Assembly (NCBI GenBank): GCA_947571775.1
Contig: CANOZK010000020.1
Coordinates: 1-42,258 of the forward strand
DNA: 42,258 nt
Source of the DNA: an uncultured Lachnospiraceae bacterium
Lineage (GTDB): Bacteria; Bacillota; Clostridia; Lachnospirales; Lachnospiraceae
Direction: 5' to 3'
Below, piece after piece: positions 24,661 through 32,166 of the stretch (its first letter is position 1; the number at the start of each line of letters is the position of its first letter). The notes under the pieces are model-generated. The model was not told the DNA's origin. It searched no databases and saw only the letters and a list, made by a program, of their open reading frames with translations. Position numbers and translations under genes: made by a program.

Positions 24661-24725
24661 CCGTACGTATTTTCGTTAATTTTATTGATTTTTATGTTGT
24701 ATATTAATATTTTTTGTCGTATAAT

Positions 24726-24737
24726 AATAACGTTATT
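24726..24737. promoter_or_regulatory. Palindrome between divergent XRE and WYL genes
   Basis: AATAACGTTATT is a perfect 12-base palindrome in the AT-rich divergent region, next to TATAAT-like sequence. It is a possible operator for the XRE regulator. Confidence 0.35.
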
Positions 24738-24887
24738 TTAATTAAACGGATGCCGGATTAGAATTTAAACAAGGGTAAATTGGAAAGAAGCATCCAGATC
24801 CTCATTCTTTTCACAAGCTGTCTAGATCGATTTTGATATAGTTGTAGTTTTTATATTTTATTTAAAAATAAGCGGAAAATTGTCCGT

Positions 24888-25718
24888 ATGTATAAAAAGC
24901 CGTTCAATGTTTTAATGCGATGTGCTAAAAAATATCAGAGTGACAGATTCTGTCATCCTCATATGCTATCTTATCTATATAGAAAATTCAGAAGGGAGTG
25001 GTCAACGTTCTCTAACAGCGAGATACTAGCTGTCTGTAAGATTCTACTGGACAGTCGCGCATTTACCAAAGAAGAAATGTCACAGATTCTGTGCAAATTA
25101 ATATCATGCTGTGTACCAGAATCAAAACAGAAACTAGTCAGGGATTTGATTAAGAATGAGGAATTCCATTACGTAGAACCGCGGCACAAGACCATATTCA
25201 TGGACAAGATGTGGAATATCGGACAGGCCGTCAAAGAATCCCATTATATTGAAATTGAGTATAAGAGGACAAAGGACAAAAAAGTGGTAAAACGGAAAGT
25301 GCAACCGGTATCTATCATGTTTTCAGAATACTATTTTTATCTGACGGCCTTCATTGATGATAAAGAGGCGCGGGAACATTTTGATGTTATCAATGATTCT
25401 TTTCCGACAATCTATCGTATGGACAGAATAAAAAGTCTGAAAGTCTTGGATGAAAAGTTCCATATCCCATACCGTGACAGGTTTCAGGAAGGGGAATTCA
25501 GGAAACGGGTTCAGTTCATGTATGGCGGCAGGCTGCAAAAGGTGGACTTTGAATATTCTGGGAGTGACATTGATGCGATACTGGACAGGCTGCCGACGGC
25601 AAAGGTGATTTCGGAAGAGGATGGTGTTTATACGGTATCTGCGGAAGTATTTGGCACGGGTATTGATATGTGGCTGCGGAGCCAGGGAGATTGCGTAAAA
25701 ATAATAAATAGGTCATAG
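24888..25718 (+). CDS. WYL-domain protein lacking the N-terminal winged helix
   Basis: A 276-residue protein. Residues about 38-100 match the middle helical part of WYL regulators (FSNSEILAVCKILLDSRAFTKEEM). Residues 110-195 form the WYL domain (IEIEYKRTKDKKVVKRKVQPVSIMFSEYYFYLTAFIDD), and the end (VFGTGIDMWLRSQGDCVKII) is the C-terminal WCX part. The N-terminal winged helix-turn-helix, usually ~80 residues that bind DNA, is missing, so the gene is truncated or acts without direct DNA binding. The ribosome site for ATG 24888 is poor, and a better start could be ATG 24966, since 24930-24977 resembles a non-coding repeat at 23650. WYL regulators (BrxR, CapW) often sit beside phage-defence operons. 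The cassette begins 66 bases downstream. Confidence 0.7.
   Translation: MYKKPFNVLMRCAKKYQSDRFCHPHMLSYLYRKFRREWSTFSNSEILAVCKILLDSRAFTKEEMSQILCKLISCCVPESKQKLVRDLIKNEEFHYVEPRHKTIFMDKMWNIGQAVKESHYIEIEYKRTKDKKVVKRKVQPVSIMFSEYYFYLTAFIDDKEAREHFDVINDSFPTIYRMDRIKSLKVLDEKFHIPYRDRFQEGEFRKRVQFMYGGRLQKVDFEYSGSDIDAILDRLPTAKVISEEDGVYTVSAEVFGTGIDMWLRSQGDCVKIINRS
24930..24977. repeat. Copy B of the dispersed repeat
   Basis: It matches 23650-23698 (about 36 of 48). It holds the palindrome GACAGATTCTGTC. It lies in the first codons of the WYL frame, which suggests that those codons may not be translated. Confidence 0.45.
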
Positions 25719-25784
25719 GTATCAAAAGACAAGGAGTATTGTTACAAATGTATATAAAAAAACTTTAAAATAGGAGAATACACA

Positions 25785-26618
25785 GTGCAACATTTGATTC
25801 ATTTATTTGAAAAATATATGCGCGAAAGAAAAATCTCTGAAGCGCTTTTGGTCGGACAAAATATTTTTAACCAAAATAGTGGAAATACAGAAATATTTGA
25901 AAAATATGTGGAGGTTTTATTAGATTTAGCCACAGATTACCATACACCCATTGCTATCTGCAGAAGTTATTGTGATAAGGCAGAACTTGCGGTGGAATTT
26001 TATGCGGAAAATGTAGAATTACATGAGGATTTAGTTTACGAAATTATACATATAAAAGAACATATATATGAAATTCGTATGGATCTTGATGCAAGGGAAA
26101 ATGAAGAAAGAAAAGCCTTTGTAAAGAAAAAAATAGAGGAAAATGATCAAATTTTAAACGTTTTACAAAAATTGATGCAAAAACTTATCCAGATTACGCA
26201 AAAGGAAGAATTTGATAAAGTTCTAGAGCAGATACAGCAATTAGACGAAGTTCTAAATAAAGAATATCTTGTAGAACGTCAAGAGAAAATGTATCAACAA
26301 ATTTCCGGAAAATGTGCTAATTTAGTTGATACAAAGATACAGTATTTTAATCATAAAAATAAGGCTGAATATAACCTGAAGGCGTTGGAAGCTTATGAAA
26401 AAGCTTATAAGCTGCTGAAAAATGCGGATAATATCGCGGACTCCGAAGAGATTATAAAGAATTTATTTATATTTGACGCATCCAAACTTTTTAACGAAAC
26501 ATTGGTGTATTACAATCATGTGTATTCTTATATTTTAAGCAAAATGGACGATAAAGGGAAATTCAATTTGACAAAATTGGCGATTCAGTGTGAGAAAAAA
26601 TATAAGAATACACAATAA
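25785..26618 (+). CDS. Helical/coiled-coil protein, first gene of the AAA+/HNH cassette
   Basis: A 277-residue protein with no signal or membrane helix. Residues 1-95 are TPR-like helices (EKYMRERKISEALLVGQNIF...), residues 100-165 a strong coiled coil (QILNVLQKLMQKLIQI), and residues ~195-225 TPR-like again (KALEAYEKAYKLLKNADNI). I know no family match. It starts at GTG 25785 after AGGAGA. The next gene's start lies 13 bases after its stop. It may be an adaptor or scaffold for the cassette's membrane and ATPase parts (inference). Confidence 0.65.
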   Translation: MQHLIHLFEKYMRERKISEALLVGQNIFNQNSGNTEIFEKYVEVLLDLATDYHTPIAICRSYCDKAELAVEFYAENVELHEDLVYEIIHIKEHIYEIRMDLDARENEERKAFVKKKIEENDQILNVLQKLMQKLIQITQKEEFDKVLEQIQQLDEVLNKEYLVERQEKMYQQISGKCANLVDTKIQYFNHKNKAEYNLKALEAYEKAYKLLKNADNIADSEEIIKNLFIFDASKLFNETLVYYNHVYSYILSKMDDKGKFNLTKLAIQCEKKYKNTQ

Positions 26619-26631
26619 AGGGGGAAAGGAT

Positions 26632-27744
26632 GTGTTAGCGGATATTAAAAATAGAAAAAGCCTAGCGTTTTATCATACGGCTGTCCCGCGGACTGTAAGC
26701 AGCGGTATAAATTCCGCTGTTGCGGCCGGCATGGTAGCGCGGATGGGGAAAAGTGTGTATCTGTACAATCAGGAATATGGATCAATTTTGAAAAATTTGA
26801 ATTTAGAAAGATCTCGTTTAACATCGAAAGTAACACGAGGGCTAGAACAGGACGCGTCGTACCAGGGTGCAAGAGGCGATGGAGTATCTTTAGCCTGGAA
26901 ATATGAAAAAGCAGATGTCCAGATGGGCGGAACAGGTTCGGCGAATTGGAATGAAGCAGAACGAAATGAAATTCTGAACAAAGGCCGTGTGAGGGGCGCA
27001 GAAGGGCATCACCAGAAAAATGTTTCTGCACATCTTGAGGAACAGGCAAATCCAGATAATATCAAATTTTACAAGACCAGAGATGAGCATCTTCAAAAAG
27101 GACATCAGGGAAAATGGGACAACGAAACGGATGCCCCGTTTATAGATAAAAACAAAATGCTGCAAGATACAAACCAACGGCGTGTGATAAGACAGGAATT
27201 ATATGGGCTGGGAAGAGTGGCGATAATCGGGCTGGGAATTGGTTTTTCCCTTAGTTTTATCGCGGAAGCGGCAAAATCGAATTTCTCAGCGGAGGAAATG
27301 GAAGAAGCTTTGGTCAGGAGCAGTATAAGCGGAATAGAATCCGCGGCAATCGCAGCGACAGGTTATGGAATGGGTCTTTTGACATCTAATTTACTACAAA
27401 ATGTAGGTGTAAATTTATCCAGCAAATCAGGTCAGTTGTTAAATGGGTCGGCGGCTGGCATGTTATCCATTGTACTGGTATCCGCGTATCAATTGGCTAA
27501 TTTACAGTTAGAAGGAGAATTGAATCTGGAAACATTTGGACAAATTTGTAGTGGTACGGCTTGTTCCGTTTCAGTTTTGACCGTTTCCATGATAGCGCAA
27601 AGTTATATAGGCGGTGCGGCGGGGATTCTTATATCCACAACGGCAGGGTTGGTGATGTATACGGCGACAATCGCAAAAACGGTAAAAGAAAAACATCTGG
27701 AAGAACATCTGCGGGAATATGCGATTGAGCAATATAGAGTATAG
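26632..27744 (+). CDS. HNH-nuclease-like protein with hydrophobic C-terminal half (putative effector)
   Basis: A 370-residue protein, GTG start at 26632 after AAGGGGGAAAGG. Residues 1-120 have no known motif. Residues 124-168 look like an HNH/colicin-type nuclease: GAEGHHQKN (His126-127), ANPDNIKFY (Asn143), EHLQKGHQGKWDN (His153, His158). Residues about 193-347 hold four to five hydrophobic, Gly/Ala/Ser-rich segments, then a charged tail. A nuclease coupled to membrane helices suggests an effector that acts on nucleic acid at or across the membrane. The SUKH-like gene follows after 19 bases, as immunity genes follow toxins. The nuclease call rests on a motif by eye; it is not proven to be active. 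Confidence 0.6.
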   Translation: MLADIKNRKSLAFYHTAVPRTVSSGINSAVAAGMVARMGKSVYLYNQEYGSILKNLNLERSRLTSKVTRGLEQDASYQGARGDGVSLAWKYEKADVQMGGTGSANWNEAERNEILNKGRVRGAEGHHQKNVSAHLEEQANPDNIKFYKTRDEHLQKGHQGKWDNETDAPFIDKNKMLQDTNQRRVIRQELYGLGRVAIIGLGIGFSLSFIAEAAKSNFSAEEMEEALVRSSISGIESAAIAATGYGMGLLTSNLLQNVGVNLSSKSGQLLNGSAAGMLSIVLVSAYQLANLQLEGELNLETFGQICSGTACSVSVLTVSMIAQSYIGGAAGILISTTAGLVMYTATIAKTVKEKHLEEHLREYAIEQYRV

Positions 27745-27763
27745 AAAATGAGGAGGTGAAAAT

Positions 27764-28132
27764 TTGTTTGAAAAGTTTGTGCAAACGGCAATGGCGCAGG
27801 ATAGCCGAAATTGCTTTGCGGAATATAAAGGAAATATGGAAGGCGTACCTTCTGTACTATATACCTTTTACCAAAAATATAATCCAGAAGATGTCGAGAT
27901 GGTATATGGTGCTAATGTCATCCGTTTTGTACCAGCGCAAAAGCTGCTGCAAGTAAAACAAGAATATTCATATCTGGACGTGGATATTATCATCGCAACC
28001 ATAAATGGAGATCCGATCTTCATGAAGGGACAGAAAATATATACCTGTCCCCACGGAACAGGACAACCAAAAATTGAAAAGGCAACAGATAGTTTTGAAG
28101 AATTTATAGAAGCGATTATTTTATCAGAATAA
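27764..28132 (+). CDS. SUKH-like (SMI1/KNR4-type) immunity protein
   Basis: A 122-residue soluble protein, TTG start at 27764 after a strong AGGAGGTGA. The second half follows the SUKH immunity pattern: a hydrophobic strand after the polar N-terminus (VIRFVPAQKLLQVKQEYSYL), IIIATINGDPIFMKGQKIYT, CPHGTGQPKIEK, then the typical ATDSFEEFIEAII end. SUKH proteins bind and neutralise nuclease toxins in polymorphic toxin systems. Its place directly after the HNH-like gene supports that pairing. It is smaller than many SUKH proteins. Confidence 0.55.
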   Translation: MFEKFVQTAMAQDSRNCFAEYKGNMEGVPSVLYTFYQKYNPEDVEMVYGANVIRFVPAQKLLQVKQEYSYLDVDIIIATINGDPIFMKGQKIYTCPHGTGQPKIEKATDSFEEFIEAIILSE

Positions 28133-28151
28133 TCTAAGAAAGGAGAATCAA

Positions 28152-28577
28152 ATGGCAGGAACAGGTGCAGTTGTAGGAGGAGCAGTCTTATTAGCTATTG
28201 TGGGGGCCGCGCTGGTACAGGCGGCAAAAAAGAAAAAGGAAAGCGAGAACCTGATTGAAGAATGCTTTGGCAAACCGATGGTCACAAATACCCTTACAAT
28301 GGAAGAAGTGAGAAATTGGATTACCCAGAGAAAAGACATCTTAGAAGAAGGCGGAAAGGCATTGGTTACTACGTTAGATCAGGAAAATCTGGGGAAATTT
28401 GGGCTTGAGTTTCCGGTCAAAGAAAATACGGTCATAAAAAATTATCTGCTGATCGCTATAATTGACGCCGAGCGAAATAAAATTCAGGAGTCGGCATTGG
28501 TCAGATATGAAAAACTAGAGCAAAGTTTAAAAGCGGCGTTGGATAAAGGGAAAGGAAGTATGGTGGTAACAGCATGA
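28152..28577 (+). CDS. Small membrane-anchored protein, first of a duplicated pair
   Basis: A 141-residue protein. Residues 4-24 are a Gly/Ala/Val-rich membrane helix (GAVVGGAVLLAIVGAALVQAA), followed by a KKKK stretch and a soluble helical part (MEEVRNWITQRKDILEEGGKAL..., then DQENLGKFGLEFPVKENTVI). AGGAG precedes ATG 28152, and the stop overlaps the next ATG (ATGA). A decayed copy of residues ~78-141 lies at 28939. I know no family. Confidence 0.65.
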   Translation: MAGTGAVVGGAVLLAIVGAALVQAAKKKKESENLIEECFGKPMVTNTLTMEEVRNWITQRKDILEEGGKALVTTLDQENLGKFGLEFPVKENTVIKNYLLIAIIDAERNKIQESALVRYEKLEQSLKAALDKGKGSMVVTA

Positions 28578-28819
28578 TTGATTGGATTCTTGCAGGGGCG
28601 GTTGGTGTAGCAGTAATAATTATCATAAGAGGTATTATAACTCATAATAAATTAAGAAAAGCGATGAAAAAAAAGAATGTGGAGAAAAGTATTGTTAAGT
28701 CGGTGAATCACTGTACAAATGAAGTCACATTGGAAGATCTAAACACAAGAAAACGGTATGTGGTAAAGGGTAGTGATGTTGGTGATGATGTAAAATTTGG
28801 AAATTATATATATGTATAA
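28574..28819 (+). CDS. Small membrane protein with a compact C-terminal domain
   Basis: An 81-residue protein. A membrane helix at residues 4-23 (WILAGAVGVAVIIIIRGIIT) is followed by a basic linker and a ~45-residue, probably beta-rich, domain (IVKSVNHCTNEVTLEDLNTR, then KRYVVKGSDVGDDVKFGNYIYV). The paralogue at 29143 shares this plan (DRVDTCENIVSFRDLETESQYEVKGD). It overlaps the upstream gene by four bases, so the two are translationally coupled. No family known. Confidence 0.65.
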   Translation: MIDWILAGAVGVAVIIIIRGIITHNKLRKAMKKKNVEKSIVKSVNHCTNEVTLEDLNTRKRYVVKGSDVGDDVKFGNYIYV

Positions 28820-28938
28820 TAGGCGACTGAAAAGTTTAAAGATATAAAGAGGCTAAAAATAGTAAAAGTAAACCATGGTTAGTAGATGATAATTTAGATG
28901 ATACATATAGTAGAACTTGCAGCTCTGTATAATCCATA

Positions 28939-29143
28939 TTAGATCAGGAAAATCTGGGAAAAGTTTGGGATCGAGTTTCCGACTAAAGGAAACACTGTTA
29001 TAAAAAATTATCTGCTGCTTGCTATGATCGATGCAGAAAAAGGGGAGATCCTGGAATCGGCGCTAGTCAAATACGAAAGAATGGAACAGAGTTTAAAAGA
29101 GGCATTGGATAAAGGAAAGGGAAGTATGGTGATAACGGCATAA
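28939..29143 (+). pseudogene. Decayed copy of the 28152 gene's C-terminal half
   Basis: LDQENLGK at 28939 is followed by a one-base insertion (GGGAAAAGTTTGGG) and then FGIEFPTKGNTVIKNYLLL... to KGKGSMVITA, stop at 29143. This repeats residues ~76-141 of the 28152 protein at high identity. There is no start or membrane helix, so the copy is dead, while its partner at 29143 is intact. Confidence 0.8.
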
Positions 29144-29460
29144 TGGGATGGATAAGTGATATAGCTGACTATGTAACCGATGGAATACTCATGGGGCTTG
29201 TTGGCGCTGCTTGCGGTACTCTTGGTCTTGCTGCTGATGCGATTATGGCAGTGGATAAGATCATAATAACAATAAAGGGTATTATTACTCATGAAAAACT
29301 GAAAGAAAAAATGAAAGAGCATGGAGTGGATAAGAACTTAATAGATAGGGTTGATACTTGTGAAAATATCGTTTCCTTTAGAGATCTTGAGACAGAGTCT
29401 CAGTATGAGGTAAAGGGCGATGGCATTTCTAGTGAAATAAAAGTAGGAAGTTCTATATAA
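29143..29460 (+). CDS. Small membrane protein, paralogue of 28574
   Basis: A 105-residue protein. A longer N-terminus with a hydrophobic helix (ILMGLVGAACGTLGLAADAIMA) and a second moderately hydrophobic one (KIIITIKGIIT) precede a basic linker and the same small domain as 28574 (CENIVSFRDLETESQYEVKGD, IKVGSSI). The start TAATG overlaps the dead copy's stop, mirroring the ATGA overlap in the original pair, so the pair was duplicated as a unit. Function unknown. Confidence 0.65.
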   Translation: MGWISDIADYVTDGILMGLVGAACGTLGLAADAIMAVDKIIITIKGIITHEKLKEKMKEHGVDKNLIDRVDTCENIVSFRDLETESQYEVKGDGISSEIKVGSSI

Positions 29461-29477
29461 TACATAGGAGGTAAAGA

Positions 29478-29651
29478 ATGTTTATAATCAATAAGATACT
29501 AAGTGCAGTAGTATCAAAGAAATCAGCAAAATTAACAAGCGCAACAGTAACAGAAGTAGTGATCGCAGATTTAGCGGACCAAGCAGGCAATTTGGTGACA
29601 TTTGATCTGCCAGAAGAGCTAGAAAACGAAGTAGAGAAAGGAAAACAATGA
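29478..29651 (+). CDS. Small protein of the cassette (57 residues)
   Basis: ATG 29478 follows AGGAGG at the right distance. The protein starts MFIINKILSAVVSKKSAKL and ends ELENEVEKGKQ, with a probable beta core (TVTEVVIADL, NLVTFDLPEEL). Its stop overlaps the next ATG by four bases. The size and the ...D..G..V.F.L pattern recall the small domain of 28574 and 29143, without the membrane helix, but this resemblance is weak. Confidence 0.6.
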   Translation: MFIINKILSAVVSKKSAKLTSATVTEVVIADLADQAGNLVTFDLPEELENEVEKGKQ

Positions 29652-30025
29652 ACTTACAAGATATAGTAGAAAGACAGTTGGAAAAATCCGAATGGCTAGA
29701 TAAGTATTTAGACCAAAAAGTGGCGGAACATTTAGAAAAAAAGCATTTAAAAATTCTGGAATTAAAGCAATGTATTAATTGGGGAAAGAAAATGCAGGCA
29801 CAGAACCCCAAAATCAGCAGGATTATCATTAATGTGGAAGAAAATGAAGAACCCGTCGGTCAAATGGATACGCTGCAGATAATGATAGCTGCATTAGATG
29901 ATCAGAATAATCCTATCCGAAAAAGAGGAGAGGAAGCTTTGGCAGTTATTTTATTTGCTGGAACGATAGATAAAGAAATGATAGACTTTTTGGATGGATC
30001 AGACAAAAAAATCTATCAATTATAA
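29648..30025 (+). CDS. Small soluble protein of the cassette
   Basis: A 125-residue acidic protein without membrane helix. The N-terminal half is helical (ERQLEKSEWLDKYLDQKVAEHL); then come a strand (PKISRIIINVEEN) and a helical end (RGEEALAVILFAGTIDKEMIDFLDG). It overlaps the upstream stop (ATGA). I do not recognise it. Tight coupling suggests it works with its neighbours. Confidence 0.6.
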   Translation: MNLQDIVERQLEKSEWLDKYLDQKVAEHLEKKHLKILELKQCINWGKKMQAQNPKISRIIINVEENEEPVGQMDTLQIMIAALDDQNNPIRKRGEEALAVILFAGTIDKEMIDFLDGSDKKIYQL

Positions 30026-30043
30026 GATGGAGGCGTGTTACGA

Positions 30044-30379
30044 ATGATGTTAGTGGCTATTCTTGCTTTTTTAGCAGCAGCAGTGGCAGTGACGTATGTA
30101 ATAAAAGTTACTTTTAATTGGGTGCGTAGTAGAATAAATGAAAAAATAAAGAAAAGAAATGCAAAAAAAGTGTATTTGGCAACCGTAGGGAAACTAGTAG
30201 AGGAATGTGATAACAAAAGGACTCTGGATGAGCTGAACAACTATGATTTTGTAATGGCAAGTGTTAATAATCAAAACCAGGTAGAAGACCTTGATTTGAT
30301 AAAAAATACAGATGATAAGCTGGACGAAGAGGTAGACAGATTGCTCTCCTCTAAGAGAGAAGTTGTTATAACTGGCTAA
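30044..30379 (+). CDS. Small membrane-anchored protein of the cassette
   Basis: A 111-residue protein. The N-terminal helix (MMLVAILAFLAAAVAVTYVI) is followed by a basic stretch (RSRINEKIKKRNAKK) and an acidic C-terminal domain with NNYDFVMASVNNQNQVEDLDLI. I chose ATG 30044 rather than GTG 30035 because GGAGG lies 10 bases before it. It is the third kind of single-helix protein in the operon. Confidence 0.6.
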   Translation: MMLVAILAFLAAAVAVTYVIKVTFNWVRSRINEKIKKRNAKKVYLATVGKLVEECDNKRTLDELNNYDFVMASVNNQNQVEDLDLIKNTDDKLDEEVDRLLSSKREVVITG

Positions 30380-30441
30380 TAGGCTATGTTTTAAGAGGAG
30401 GAGGTAAAAATTTCCTGGAAAATACTGGAAAAAAGTGAATT

Positions 30442-31743
30442 ATGAAAATGTATGCATGTATACCACATAAGTTGTTGGTTCAAACCCCTGAAAATACCTT
30501 AACCGGATTGGAACGCGGGCTGATCCAAAGCATAAAAAAATATTTCAAAGAACCTCACAGCATTGAGGTATGTATTTCAGAAAATAACGGAATCCAATTA
30601 TATATCATGGAGAAACCAAGATATACAAATTGCGAAGATAATATAAATGATGATCTGGTAGAACAGATTCACCGAATTTATCCCAATACCGAAGTAAGCG
30701 TAAAAATAAATTATTCCGCATTTTTTCCCGATTTTCATCCCCAGAAATATATCGCAGGAGAGCCGGTTGAAAATTCTGAAAATACAAAAAATGAACCAAA
30801 ATCCCAAGAAGAACAAAATGAATTTGATTACGAGCGGCTCTCTGAGAACTACCAAGCCAGTGTGCCGCATTACTCATTTGATCAGGTAATATTGCCGCAA
30901 CGGACAAGAGAGGAGATTGAAGAAGCGATTGGCGTGTTAGAAGTAGAAGAAAAAGTATTCGACGAATGGGGGTTACGTTCTATTATTCCGACAGCTACTT
31001 CTGCATTAAGTTTTTATGGTCCTCCCGGAACCGGAAAATCTATGGCCGCAGAAGCGGTGGCGCAGAAAATGGGGAAAAAGCTATTAAGCGCCACATACGC
31101 AGACATAGAAAGTAAATATCATGGCGAAGGCCCTAAGATGGTGAAAGCTATTTTCCGGGCGGCTGAAAAACAAGATGCGGTTCTGTTTTTGGACGAATCG
31201 GATTCACTTTTGTCTAAAAGGCTGACAAATGTTTCGGACGGATCTGCGCAGGCAATCAATTCCATGAGGAGCCAGCTTTTGATATGTTTAGAAAAATTTA
31301 AAGGAGTTGTTATATTTGCAACCAATCTAGTTGTAAACTATGACAGAGCTTTCTTATCAAGATTGATTAATATAGAGTTTCCAATGCCAGATCAAGAAGC
31401 CCGTATGGAAATATGGAACAGGCATATCAGAGGAGAGGACATACATATACCTCTTGCGCCGGATGTGGACACCTGCGAACTAGCTAAAAAATATGAATTT
31501 TGTGGTCGAGATATAAAAAATGCAGTCAAAAGTGCGTGTGTTTCTACCGCATTACAGAAGGCTGATCTTGTAACACAAGAAACACTTTTAAAAGCATGTG
31601 AAAAGACAAAATTGGAATCGGAAAAAGCTATCACTGCAGATGATCACACCAATACTCAAAAAACAGATGTGAGTGATCAAACAAAAAATGCCTTGAAACA
31701 GGCGATTCAAAAACAAATCGATCAGGAAAAAGCGGATACATAA
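30442..31743 (+). CDS. Classical AAA+ ATPase with a unique N-terminal domain
   Basis: A 433-residue protein. Residues 1-95 are an unassigned mixed domain, then an acidic linker (105-145). The AAA+ core runs from ~150 to 375: Walker A GPPGTGKS (193-200), a SKYHGEGPK pore-like loop, Walker B AVLFLDESD (246-254), sensor 1 ATN (Asn295), an arginine finger in DRAFLSRL (Arg307) and sensor 2 GRDIKNAV (355-362). The layout is that of FtsH/Cdc48/katanin-type remodelling ATPases without a protease domain. The C-terminus is a charged, probably helical tail. It likely unfolds or remodels a partner, perhaps the nuclease-immunity pair or membrane complex upstream (inference). The ribosome site is weak (GGAAAAAAG, 30429-30437). 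Confidence 0.8.
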   Translation: MKMYACIPHKLLVQTPENTLTGLERGLIQSIKKYFKEPHSIEVCISENNGIQLYIMEKPRYTNCEDNINDDLVEQIHRIYPNTEVSVKINYSAFFPDFHPQKYIAGEPVENSENTKNEPKSQEEQNEFDYERLSENYQASVPHYSFDQVILPQRTREEIEEAIGVLEVEEKVFDEWGLRSIIPTATSALSFYGPPGTGKSMAAEAVAQKMGKKLLSATYADIESKYHGEGPKMVKAIFRAAEKQDAVLFLDESDSLLSKRLTNVSDGSAQAINSMRSQLLICLEKFKGVVIFATNLVVNYDRAFLSRLINIEFPMPDQEARMEIWNRHIRGEDIHIPLAPDVDTCELAKKYEFCGRDIKNAVKSACVSTALQKADLVTQETLLKACEKTKLESEKAITADDHTNTQKTDVSDQTKNALKQAIQKQIDQEKADT

Positions 31744-32118
31744 TGTAGCAAAGGATAAGCAAAAGAAATAGAGAAAATTTGGGATAAGATTCGATAAATC
31801 ATTTATAACCGAACACTGAACAAGACCTGTTCCTGACAGTTATTATATGGAGCCGGAATGGCGGTGTATCCATAATATTAAATTTTGATTTTCAGATATA
31901 AAAAAGCTCTATTTAAGAAATGAAAAATATAGAGATGAACTTTCTAGGTATTTTTCTGAGTACAGAGGAAAGTTTTATATATTCGATGAAGAATGACAAA
32001 TACGTATTTCTATTTCTTATGGCAAGTAGTCTATGGATTACTTGCCATATTTGATTTTGTCCTATCCAATTTTTTTGAAGCAAAATTTTTGTTGCCAAAA
32101 AAATTGAAATACAAACCA
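31744..32118. other. Gene-poor gap after the AAA+ gene
   Basis: No gene with a ribosome site is evident in 31744-32118. A frame from 31993 reads into hicA but has no ribosome site and starts with hydrophobic, low-complexity residues; I treat it as chance. A weak hairpin GAACAAGACCTGTTC has no T-run. Confidence 0.5.
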
Positions 32119-32147
32119 TTGACACCTCATACGACACCACATATAAT
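32119..32147 (+). promoter_or_regulatory. Perfect consensus sigma-A promoter for hicAB
   Basis: TTGACA (32119-32124), 17 bases, TATAAT (32142-32147). Transcription would start near 32154, only ~13 bases before hicA. Such a strong promoter fits a toxin-antitoxin operon held down by its own antitoxin. Confidence 0.8.
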
Positions 32148-32166
32148 AGAAACAGAGGTATTGAAA

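Noticed and set aside
25785..31743. CBASS with a TRIP13-like ATPase, or an extracellular contractile injection system
   Set aside because: There is no CD-NTase, HORMA, NucC, sheath, tube or baseplate gene; only the AAA+ protein is in common.
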